From the NCBI GenBank assembly GCA_018806915.1, contig JAGKQI010000099.1, forward strand, positions 1,240,001-1,304,000: a stretch of 64,000 nt of DNA, in the 5' to 3' direction. This DNA is from Phytophthora colocasiae. Taxonomy: Eukaryota > Oomycota > Peronosporomycetes > Peronosporales > Peronosporaceae. Shown one piece after another: positions 22,053 to 31,162 of this stretch (position 1 is the first letter of the stretch; each line of letters opens with the position of its first letter). The notes under the pieces were generated by a model, which was not told the DNA's origin, did no database searches, and was given only the letters and a program-made list of their open reading frames with translations. Both the position numbers and the translations under genes were made by a program.

Positions 22053-22362
22053 ATGAATCGAGAGAGACAAAGCTATCTTTTGGCAAACCTGGAGTCATTA
22101 ATACGTTCACATAAGAGCATTCGAGTAGCTAAATGACAACAATACACCCCCATCAAAAACGATGAAGATTGTGTCAGTTTCAAGACAAAGCTGACTGACT
22201 GGCCCTTACGTTTTCTGATACTAAAGGGCGATCAACGAGAAGACCTTCCGACCGCTGTTCAGCAGGGTCTGAGAACGACTTCCATTGAGCTAAGAGGGGG
22301 AGGGGTTCCTACAAATATTTATATTCTCTTTTTATAAAGTTAAACAATATTGGAGATTCACC
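22053..22362. other. Intergenic between effector and PAAF1-like gene
   Basis: No coding sequence or RNA gene is recognised. The last 60 bp are AT-rich (TATTTATATTCTCTTTTTATAAAG) and probably hold the promoter of the next gene. Confidence 0.4.
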
Positions 22363-23878
22363 ATGAAGGAGATCATTGCTTCGTCGTCTTCGGACGCGCA
22401 GACGTACATGCAGATCCAGCCTGACTGGGCCGAAAGTGGCGAATCCTGTTGGCTTGACGTCTATGAACGTACTGTGCGCTCTACAGCGTCTAACTCGCAG
22501 GAACTCCATCAGGATGAGCGTCCAAACGCCAAAGTTATATCCAGTCCAAGCTCGCAGTACCAGTTACCACTTTCAGATCCTTCCTCGGGCTCTGAAACGC
22601 CTCATTTAGTGAAGATTTTAGGTCGAGATGCTACATGGATTGAAGTTCAAGTGGATCTGAAGACCAACAAGCACCTTCGGACAGTGTTCCAAACCCCCAA
22701 TGACACAGTGGATGTACCTGTTGTTAAGGCCTCGGACGCTTCAGATAATGCACCACAGACACTACTGCAATTGCACACAGTGGACGTGTCCAAGGATGAA
22801 CGATACGTGGTGGTTGGAGGCTCAGACGGGGTCTGTATGCTCTGGGATAGCTATAATAGAGCTCAGATGCTGCCGTTGAATGGCCACGTGATGGACGTCA
22901 CTAGCGCCCGCTTCTTCCCGAGCTCTCAGGTGCTTCTAACTGGATCGTTAGACTTTACTCTGAGGATCTGGAGCGTCCAGGGGCGTTGTGCTGCAGTGTT
23001 AAAGGGACATCATGGAGGGGTGGAGGATGTAGCCATTGTTGGCAAGGGCAGAAATGTGCTGTGTACGTAAAACTAAACCCCTTTTACTATAGGTTGATAC
23101 TGACTGTGTGCTATAGCTTGCGGAACGGACGGTTTGATTCAGTTATGGAGCGTTGGAACACAAGAAGCCATTGCCAAGTGGGCTAACGATGACCAAAGCC
23201 CAGTGCACTGCTTATCGGTCATGAATGACACGGCTCAACTACTGGCAGAGGGAGATTACAGCCCAAATATGAACGAGAAAGAGGTCGAGACGGACGGAAA
23301 AGTACTTTTCGCCGGTCTCGACAATGGGGAAACGCTAGGAGTGGATATCCGTGCGCGGGCAGCAGTACGTTTTGTCGTGTTACGAACGATTGACCTTTAT
23401 CGGTATCTAACGTTTCTTGGCAGGTGCTAAACCTCGAGGGGCTTGCTGGTTCTATTATTTCGTGTGCTGCGACTACAGCCACTGCGTCATTGCCCATGCT
23501 ATTCACTGGAAGTGAAGATGGTTTGCTAACTGTCTGGGATCTACGCAACACAGGGTACGTGCACCTTGCTATTGTCTGTTAAACTAAGTGAGCTCAGTGT
23601 ACTCGTTGCTGTGATACAGAGCTCCTCTACACACCTTGTCTCGAAGCTCCTCGCCGATTCACAGTATCGCCGTGTCAACGTCCACTGGAGGAGTTTGGAC
23701 TGCTCATGGCGACGGAATTTGCAGCAACTGGAGCGGTTTTGGCGAAACTCCGTTCGTGTCTACAGAACTCACTGGACCGCAATACGATGCTGTGCGCGGA
23801 GTCGCTCTTGCCAGTCAAAGCAGTCGAGTTTTCAGTGCCTGTCGTGACGGACGCTTGCGTGAGTATCTTCTCAAATGA
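22363..23878 (+). CDS. PAAF1: Proteasomal ATPase-associated factor 1-like (PAAF1/Rpn14)
   Basis: This is a WD40 protein of the PAAF1/Rpn14 type, a chaperone that binds the C-termini of 19S proteasome ATPases during regulatory-particle assembly. Four exons: 22363-23062, 23117-23364, 23424-23554 and 23620-23878, with introns of 54, 59 and 65 bp, all GTACGT...AG. Orthology is suggested by the N-terminal IQPDWAESGE, the WD repeats (DVTSARFFPSSQVLLTGSLD; GHHGGVEDVAIVGKGRNVL) and the C-terminus LTGPQYDAV...FSACRDGRLREY, which parallels the end of animal PAAF1. With the introns removed the frame is open throughout, about 445 codons. The gene converges with the transporter on the other strand (132 bp apart). 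Confidence 0.85.
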
Positions 23879-24009
23879 ATCTGAATCTACTTGTGTTGAA
23901 CGAGGTGAAGAACGGTTCGTTTGGTCTATTAATTCAAATGCTAACGAGAACAAGAACAGCTGCTAGTTTTTCAGCCAAGGCCTAATGATACAAAGCGTCC
24001 ATGTTCTCG

Positions 24010-25473
24010 TCACACATGGGAGGTGTTGGAGATGCCTGTGGAGTTGAAATACTCCTTGCTCTCTCGTCTCACGAGCTCCACACGGGACACCGAGTTGAGC
24101 GTCTTAGTTCCTGATGCCGAGGCGCCTCTCTCATCCTTCATGTGAAACTCTGGGACTGGGTCATCCTTGCGTTCGCTATTTCCTGGAGACTGGATGTCAC
24201 TGCCGCCCTCCAAGTCGGAATTGGAGGTCGGAACACGCTGGTATCCCTTCAACTTGGAACTTCTGCTGTCTCCTGCTGCTTCTGCCGTCATGTGCTTGAT
24301 GAACGTGTAGACTAACATCCCACACGTAGCCACAACGAGACCGAAGACGTTGATCGGAATGAGCTGGTCACCGAAGATGAAGACTGCGAGCAGCACCTGC
24401 GTGACGTCTTTGAAGCTGCCGGCAATGCCTAAAGACAGCGCGGAGGTCTTCTTGACCAGTAAAATCTCAATGAAGATCAGTACGAAGGCCAGACAACCGC
24501 TGATGAAGATGAACACGAGTGACATCATCAGTAGCTGTGAGTCCAGCAGAAACCGCGACGTCGCGTAGTCACTTCCTTCCGAGAACAATGCGATCGGGAG
24601 CAGTCCAATGGCACTGGCAGGCGACACGTAGTATACTACCGCGAGCACTTTGTTCCTGGGTGCTGCGTTGCTGTCCTCCATGGCTTGCAATAGCGACTGG
24701 GTGAGTACCCACCGCAACGTTCCGATCACCGAAGCTGCCAGCACCAACACGAAGCCGTAGAACACGAACTGCGCCGATCCGTAACTGGCCAAGCCGATGC
24801 CGCTGGAAATCAGCACGATGACACCAAACAGCGGCCAGGACGGACGCTGATGGCCTAAACAGATCGAGAAGAGCAAGTTCCAGACATTTCCTCCTGATTT
24901 CACGATGGTGTAGAACGTCACCGTGATGTAGAACAGCGACAAGTTGGACAACATAATGTCCAGCGCAGTGCACACCCCAATAGGCACTGCCAGTTTCCAG
25001 TAGATGCTGGAAGGTAGAGCCACCATCGTCCCATTCCCGTTGCAACCCCCACTGGAGCACCTATCGATGACTCTGGACAACAGACACTTGACGAACATGT
25101 TGATACACGTCATCGTCGTCGCGAACGGGTAACCTCCTCCTGCCCAGACCCGCAGGAACCACTTGTTGAACAGTGTCATACCGATACTGACTGCGTACCA
25201 AAGAACTACGAAAACACTCACGTCCAGCGCATGCAGAGCCACTGGAAACGGCACAAACACGTCGAGTCCAGGTAAGAAACGCAGACGCTTCCGTCGTCGA
25301 CGAGTTTTGGCCAGATAAAAGCCCAATAGACGCAATCCCGTGGCCAGAGACAGCATAAAGGAGCACGTGGCTACAAGTGCAGCAGTTTTATCCTCATTCG
25401 ACTCTTTAGCGGCCAAAGCGGAGGCCGCAAGCGTGGGCAACGGCCCGTTATCGCTATCACCAGCCTGCGCCAT
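24010..25473 (-). CDS. SLC35/TPT-type nucleotide-sugar or triose-phosphate transporter
   Basis: The 487 residues show about ten hydrophobic segments between residues 30 and 400, as in the drug/metabolite transporter superfamily. Typical family signatures are KWFLRVWAGGGYPFATTMTCINMFVK near TM2, DIMLSNLSLFYITVTFYTIVKS, and the late block TSALSLGIAGSFKDVTQVLLAVFIFGD of TPT-domain proteins such as SLC35C2 relatives. The substrate cannot be read from sequence; a Golgi or ER exchanger is likely. The hydrophilic C-terminal tail of about 90 residues is rich in S, D and G. A CCAAT motif (ATTGG on the plus strand near 25558) lies upstream of the ATG at 25473. Confidence 0.85.
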   Translation of the reverse strand: MAQAGDSDNGPLPTLAASALAAKESNEDKTAALVATCSFMLSLATGLRLLGFYLAKTRRRRKRLRFLPGLDVFVPFPVALHALDVSVFVVLWYAVSIGMTLFNKWFLRVWAGGGYPFATTMTCINMFVKCLLSRVIDRCSSGGCNGNGTMVALPSSIYWKLAVPIGVCTALDIMLSNLSLFYITVTFYTIVKSGGNVWNLLFSICLGHQRPSWPLFGVIVLISSGIGLASYGSAQFVFYGFVLVLAASVIGTLRWVLTQSLLQAMEDSNAAPRNKVLAVVYYVSPASAIGLLPIALFSEGSDYATSRFLLDSQLLMMSLVFIFISGCLAFVLIFIEILLVKKTSALSLGIAGSFKDVTQVLLAVFIFGDQLIPINVFGLVVATCGMLVYTFIKHMTAEAAGDSRSSKLKGYQRVPTSNSDLEGGSDIQSPGNSERKDDPVPEFHMKDERGASASGTKTLNSVSRVELVRRESKEYFNSTGISNTSHV

Positions 25474-25670
25474 TAAGAGGTAGAGTATTATACGACTGGG
25501 CGATGATGGGAGAGCTGCACAGTAAAATAGGTAGGTACGAAAAATTAAACGATTTGATTGGCTGATAAAAATAGTAACCGTTACGTTTTGGCTGTGTCGG
25601 TAAACTTCAACGTCGGAATTTAGTCAGGTACTGTAGTCTTCTCCATCAACGTTATGATCTTATCTTATCG

Positions 25671-27947
25671 TTATGACGTATGATGTCCTTCTTTCTGGCG
25701 GTGATTCGCCAGCCATTTCGCTGAAGTGTAAGTTTTCTCACAGCCGTCAAAGCCACACAATAGTCTCGACTTGGCTTCTGGATGCTCCTTCATGTGCGCG
25801 TTGAACTTGTGCAAACCGAGAAATGACGCTCGACAGGTCGTTTCGGTGCACGTAAAGCGCTTGTGTAGCTTCTGATGGGCTTCAAGTTCATTTCCTGACT
25901 TGAGCACTTGGTCGCAGCCGCAGTATGAGCAGATCAACGGGACAAATGGCTTCAGTCTGGAAGAGCTGGACGTTTCGTTGCTTTCCAGTTCACTTAACTC
26001 ATTCGCTTTGATCGCTCGGAGCTGCATCCGCCTCAGTCTTCGCAGCACTTTCGATCGCTCCTGGTACAGTTGGCGCCAGTTGTGTTCGTAGATCTCGCCG
26101 TGTTGGCAAAATACTGGAGCCGGAGGCAAAGTCAATTGCTTTTTACCCATGGGGATACCGACGCGCATGTACAGCGGCTTCCACAATGAAGCACGGTGGC
26201 TAATGTCTGCAAACGTTCGGCAAACCAGAGCCATCCGACAAAGCCGCTTTGCACTCATGAAGGAACATACACGTTCCATGACGTCAGGCAGTAACAACAC
26301 GTCAAACGAACGCTCCAACTGAGCTGGGTCCACGGGTTCTTGTTCGGTGCGTCGGCGCTTTCGTGCAGGTTCGTTCTCATCTGCGAGTGGCTTTGGAGCT
26401 ATCAGGTGCGGCTTCAGCAACGCTTTCATCTGTGTGAACAAAGAGAAAGACGCTGGCTTGAAGGCAACAGACGCGTGTAAAGCGTGCCATCCCTCCACTC
26501 GTTCCTTAAACTCTTCTTCAGTGGCATTATCGTTTTCTTCAGCCTCCGACACGAAGCATTGTACTTGCTCGTCGGAGAGGAAGACCCAATGTTGCCACAG
26601 TTTAGCTGTCCAGTAGACGGGGGCGGCAACGTACAAGTCCTCAAACGCAATGTCACTGCATAGTCTCAACTGTAGCTGCGACAGCATCTCCTTGATGTCT
26701 GCAGCATCCGATCTTGCATCTTGCTGCAACCGATCGACGCTTTCACAGCGATGCACCGCCACGTAGACGATGTAGAACACCAGTTTACGACGCTCAACAT
26801 CACAACCGCCGTCGGTTTTGTAGGCTTCTAGAAGTAGTTCCAGTAATGCCATCACAGATTTCAACGGCACCAGATCTAGGTGTGCACAGAATCCAACAAG
26901 AAAATGGAGCAGGGGGTTCTTCACGACTGGCGTCCCCTTGATGCGCTCAACCACCACTGTCACCACCTCTGGTGCGAGATCCTTCACCAGCATCGATCCA
27001 GCAGCTGTAAACACTGCTACTCGCTGTGGTACGACAAGCTCCGTTGTCCGATCTTCAGAGACCTTCAATGAGCTCTTGAGCGCATCTAGCAGCGCTGGCT
27101 TAAGCACTGCATTAGCCCTCCAACTCGTGAACGAAAACTCTTGTAACCCAGTGAAAAACTTGTCCAGCAATTGGTCGTACAAATGGAACCCCATCCTCTT
27201 CTCCACCTCCTTAGTTATTAAGCCGCTCAGCAACTTGTCACTCGTCAGAGTCAACAGTTCCGTCATCACCATTGTCACTCCGCTATGTTTCTTCGTGTCT
27301 CCCCTGTTTAACTCCCCCACTAACCTCCACACTCCTGTAACCTGTGCGAAATCGCAATTCACTTGCTGTTTTTTCTTCCCCAATGCTCGATACTCCTTCA
27401 GCACTTTCAGGAAAGTGTCCGGGAATCGAAGTCCCATTAACGCCGCGAACGGCAACAGCGCCGACCAAACCGGGAAGCACGTCATAGCATGAAACCTTGG
27501 CTTCGGCTGTGTCGGACGCCATTTGCAAGCGTCTGGGGATTGCCCTAGTCTTTGGGCACATGACGACAGCAATGCATCGACAAGTACGTGAATTGTGAGC
27601 TCTACCGCCATGGAATCCCGTTTCGCCAATCGCACCAATTGCTGGCAAACCAGCGCCGAGATGCCGCTTTCCCGTGCACTGCGACTGAGCCATTGGGCGT
27701 CCGGATGTCGGAATGCACGTCGTACCAGCGAAGAAGACCAACTGTTAGTGGACGGCAGAAGGGAGTCTATAAAGGCGCAGAGCTCGGGCAATTGTCGACG
27801 AATATCGGACTGCGGACACTGCAACAACTCGGGCACTGTGGTCTGCTGAGTGTACACGTGTCGAGCTGAGACGCCCACGCAGTCGTTGAGGCGCCGCAGC
27901 AGCGTGAGCAGCTCCCGCTTCGGACGGAGCTCTCGGGTTGGCGGCAT
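25671..27947 (-). CDS. F-box and C2H2 zinc-finger protein with long helical N-terminus
   Basis: The gene encodes 758 residues with no visible break. Residues 1-510 are helical and leucine-rich without a family I recognise; they could form an armadillo/HEAT-like scaffold. An F-box-like segment lies at about 542-595 (LLLPDVMERVCSFMSAKRLCRMALVCRTF, then SLWKPLYM), which would link to Skp1 in an SCF ubiquitin ligase. The C-terminal 90 residues hold three C2H2-type fingers (CSYCGCDQ...HQKLH; CTETTCRASF...HMKEH; CGFDGCEKTY...HRQKEGH). F-box plus C2H2 fingers in one protein suggests a substrate adaptor that binds nucleic acid or protein through the fingers (inference). It lies tandem with the transporter gene, 197 bp upstream of it. 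Confidence 0.72.
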   Translation of the reverse strand: MPPTRELRPKRELLTLLRRLNDCVGVSARHVYTQQTTVPELLQCPQSDIRRQLPELCAFIDSLLPSTNSWSSSLVRRAFRHPDAQWLSRSARESGISALVCQQLVRLAKRDSMAVELTIHVLVDALLSSCAQRLGQSPDACKWRPTQPKPRFHAMTCFPVWSALLPFAALMGLRFPDTFLKVLKEYRALGKKKQQVNCDFAQVTGVWRLVGELNRGDTKKHSGVTMVMTELLTLTSDKLLSGLITKEVEKRMGFHLYDQLLDKFFTGLQEFSFTSWRANAVLKPALLDALKSSLKVSEDRTTELVVPQRVAVFTAAGSMLVKDLAPEVVTVVVERIKGTPVVKNPLLHFLVGFCAHLDLVPLKSVMALLELLLEAYKTDGGCDVERRKLVFYIVYVAVHRCESVDRLQQDARSDAADIKEMLSQLQLRLCSDIAFEDLYVAAPVYWTAKLWQHWVFLSDEQVQCFVSEAEENDNATEEEFKERVEGWHALHASVAFKPASFSLFTQMKALLKPHLIAPKPLADENEPARKRRRTEQEPVDPAQLERSFDVLLLPDVMERVCSFMSAKRLCRMALVCRTFADISHRASLWKPLYMRVGIPMGKKQLTLPPAPVFCQHGEIYEHNWRQLYQERSKVLRRLRRMQLRAIKANELSELESNETSSSSRLKPFVPLICSYCGCDQVLKSGNELEAHQKLHKRFTCTETTCRASFLGLHKFNAHMKEHPEAKSRLLCGFDGCEKTYTSAKWLANHRQKEGHHTS

Positions 27948-28539
27948 TGTTGACCAGCAATTATTGAAAAATTATTGGATCCATACATAATACTACAATG
28001 GATTTTGTACTACTACACTACTACTACTTTTTCAGTTACTACTTTTTTCCAGCCAATCAGCGGTCAGTGAACGATGTTGACGTAAGCGAAAGTAAAGTCA
28101 GCTCGTCATCACAGCGAATTTCAGCCAATCAGAGCACAGCCAACCGATGTTGACGTAGCGGTGGTTGGGGACGCCAAATTAGTCCCGCGGTGGTGCGCTC
28201 GCTACAAGCACTCCTCCGCTATGGTGCAATGCAGGTATGTTTGTGAAGATGCCTTCTAATTGTATGCCAAGTTTCGCCTCTCCTTTCGCTGTTTTGAGCG
28301 CGCTAGACGGGTGGGGATTTTACCCCAACCAACTCTGTATACAATATCCGGATATGTATATAATGTAGGGCGGCCCGTAGTCTTATACTGTAGTGTTCTA
28401 CCTGCCATACAACCCATGCACGCCATCTACCCACCATCCCGGTCGCTGTCTGCATGCCTTCGCCTCGCTTCGATGCCTTCCTCACTCTTCAATCTGCCAA
28501 GCGATTGAGACTTCGACGTTAACGCAGAAGCGTCAGGAA
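27948..28539. other. Intergenic with CCAAT boxes
   Basis: No gene is recognised. Two similar blocks contain CCAATCAG (near 28054 and 28124) followed by a GATGTTGACGTA sequence (near 28072 and 28145), a small direct duplication of a likely promoter element serving the F-box gene on the minus strand. Confidence 0.45.
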
Positions 28540-28765
28540 AAGTTCCATGAGTGGACAACACGTCAGATGCCTCGGGACGCGAATGGGAGGGTGATCTCGT
28601 ACCGTCGACTCCGAGATTATGAGAAAGGTTTCCCCAGGCCGGTATACTTTAAAGGCACTCCATACGTCCCATGGAGGGATTTACAAGCGATGGTTGGAAG
28701 ACCATGTGGTTGGGATCGTTTTCAAGGTCACTTCCAGGACCACATCGTTGTTGGCGACAACAATA

Positions 28766-29578
28766 GAGGCTTTCAGAAGCCCCGGAAAATGAAAATCACG
28801 TAGTGAAAAACACATGACAGGATACCGCTTTTTGACTAAGGGTTTTCGGTACGAAAGGCCGCTTCAGGTTTACCGGAAAAATAAACCCGTGACAAAATCA
28901 CGTAGGCGGACTTATAAAAGTTTTGTGCACAATTATGGCGAGCCCGCATCCACAAGACTGCAACGCTGGGTCGCCTTGTAGACGTGCTGCAGCGCTTAGA
29001 ACCTTGTGATGGGAGACCATTGGAGTCTCATTCCTGCGGTGTCGTCGCTGTCGCGCCGCCAGGCACAGGACGAAGATAAAAAAAAACAAAAACGTTTAGA
29101 AAAAAAAAAACGAATAGAGCTCCTCATTCTGCTTGAGCTCACATCTACAGCTCCCTTCTCCTATAGAGACCGCGTGCTTGTGCCAGATTTCTGTCTTGAC
29201 ATCCTCTCAATGTCCGATGCCGAGTCCAAGGACCAGTTTCGCTTCACCACCAGCGACTTACAGCGTCTCGTCATGCATCTAAACATCTAAGATCCCGTTA
29301 TAACGAAGGAAGGTACTCTCATGAGCCTCACACAGCTCATAACCGCATGACCCGCTCATCCAGGTAGACATTCCATCCGGGCCATTCATTAGGACGGGCA
29401 TGGCGACCGAGCCGAGGCCGGCGGCTTCCGCACTGGTAGCGTTACCCCGTAGCAAGGGTGCTCGGCACGGGATTTCGGAATCGAAAAACACGTCGGAAGG
29501 GTCGTGCTAAAAATAGATGGCTGCGCTACGTAAAAATGACTACGGATTTTTGCATTTTCCGGGGCTTCTGAAAGCCTC
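28766..29578. mobile_element. 813-bp inverted-repeat element (Harbinger/mariner-like, non-autonomous)
   Basis: The ends are inverted copies: GAGGCTTTCAGAAGCCCCGG at 28766 and its complement ending at 29578, with similarity continuing over about 40 bp. TA borders both sides. Inside, 29211-29290 encodes a short peptide (FRFTTSDLQRLVMHLNI) resembling the N-terminus of PIF/Harbinger-type DDE transposases, then decays. That favours Harbinger, whose usual 3-bp TWA duplication is imperfect here; a Tc1/mariner origin (TA) is the alternative. No complete transposase is present. Confidence 0.6.
28930..29115 (+). repeat. Possible SINE-like insertion with A-rich tail
   Basis: Within the inverted-repeat element, a GC-rich stretch contains GTGATGGGAGACC, similar to the internal promoter C-box of 5S rRNA genes, and ends in an A-rich tail (AAAAAAAAACAAAAACG, then AAAAAAAAAACG). 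This layout suggests a small retroposed RNA. The remaining similarity to 5S rRNA is poor, so the call is tentative. Confidence 0.25.
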
Positions 29579-30159
29579 TAATGAGTGGACATATACGTCG
29601 AACGCGGAAATCTTTGGTAAGGGCGAGCACACCTACCTGAAACTGGAGGACGTGCTGCAGGAAGGTAGCATGCGCAGAAGCCTTCGCGACAACTGGGAGG
29701 ATAGGACCCTCGATGAAGATGTCAAGACCCCAAACCGATCCTATGCGGTGCATCGCAGGCCGCGTGTGAATGGGGTATTCTACAAGCCTCCAGCTTCTCA
29801 TGAAGTAGGAGGGGTCAGCGTCAGCTTTCGACCGCAACACATCTGATGACACCGATTTCGTCGTGAAGGTTGGGCGTTCCGATGACATCTTGCGTCGACT
29901 TCACGATCACCAACAGTCTTGCACATGACTCCGAAAACACGGCGAGGTGGTGTTCCTGTTTGGAGTGGAGATAGACAAGGACTATCAAGCCCCTGCGGAG
30001 TCTCTGCTCAAGCTCATGCTAACGCAGCTCGGCTTTCCTCACGTAATAGATGGGCGATCTTGCAACGGAGTCAACTCCGTTTACGGCCTCACTGAGGTCA
30101 TGGAGGTTTACTCCAATGATCATGACCTCAGCGAGGTCAAGTTGATATGCACATACTAG

Positions 30160-31162
30160 TTTACTTGCTACTTGAGGTAGCTCAGGTTTACTCCTTTTTG
30201 ACTGGCTGCAACAGAGCAGCAGTAGTAGGAAAACAGCAAGTAAATATCAATACACTTTTCAATTTACCTTTCAAGGATAAAAGCTTCCTCTCGCTACATC
30301 ACAGATCTACGGAGATCTACTCCATCACCGAGACGACTCTTCCGTTGATCCACGACATATTCTGTGGGATACGCTACGTTTATGATCCGCCGATCGGTAG
30401 ACAAGTCTGCGGTCACGAGAACTCCGCGGAGAACCCGTTGTTGGAGCAGGGCCTTCCTCGCGAGCTGCAGACTTCAGTTCAAAAGTTGATGAAGGTTCTG
30501 TTAAAGATACAGGGCTGGAAAACTTCATCAGATGGGGGGGATAGGAGGTCGACCTGCACCTCGTTCAACTGCAATTGGGTCGTTTAGGTTATGACCTGGA
30601 GATTCAATAAAAGTACATGTAGCTGGAGATCGCTTAAAAGGATCACTACGAAACCATAGCAGAAAATGTCCGAGCGATTCAGTGTGGAACATGTCCTAAC
30701 GAGCCGTGATTCTTCTTTACCCATTTTCCGTTGGTTGTCGAATGTCGCTCTGATAGAAGCTCTTCACTAGCATGCAGCATATGCATGCACTCGTCGAATC
30801 TGGGGTGCCAGCACTCGAGATTCGGCAGTTAAACGTCACAACGGTTTGATCCGCTTGGTTGCCAACGGATACCGTCCAGCAAATATGTATGCTTGTATAT
30901 GCTAGCATGTATTCGTCGTTACTCTACCTGACTGATGCCGTCTGATTGCAAAGGCAATCGCCATTACTGGGGTAACAACGCTCAACGCTATCGAAACCGC
31001 TTCAGTAACTCATATTCTTGTGAATATAACGGACTCGAGTTGCGGAGCTGCGCTCAGCTTGTGTCTTGGCAGTTCGCAATTCGCCGTGAGCCCCTCAAGT
31101 CTCCGGCCCAGGACGAGACCGACCCACCACCCAACTCCCACGAGTATCAACCGCATCCAAAT
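30160..31162. other. Intergenic, one long hairpin near the left end
   Basis: No convincing gene; the longest ORF (30147-30587) has no recognised feature. Just left of this stretch, CCTCACTGAGGTCATG (30087-30102) and CATGACCTCAGCGAGG (30121-30136) form a near-perfect 16-bp hairpin. The right part is 5' leader of the CotH gene. Confidence 0.4.

Larger units (their letters stand above)
28540..30159 (+). pseudogene. Decayed gene split by an inverted-repeat element
   Basis: The 5' part (about 28540-28765) encodes FHEWTTRQMPRDANGRVISY and a following W-x-D-L-Q segment. The 3' part (29579-30159) encodes an EWTYTSNAEIFGKGEHTYL segment, a DVLQEG block and, in a second frame, VVKVGRSDDILRRLHDHQQ with HGEVVFLFGVEID. 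The two parts are separated by an 813-bp element with inverted ends. A stop (near 29926) and frame changes break the 3' part. The VKVG-x4-ILRRLH-x-H pattern resembles GIY-YIG/T5orf172-like domains of viral or mobile origin, but I cannot confirm this. A related relic is at 21091-21522, so this is a small dispersed family. Confidence 0.5.

Noticed and set aside
28930..29115. Full 5S rRNA gene
   Set aside because: Only a short C-box-like motif matches; the 5' half does not fold or match as 5S rRNA.
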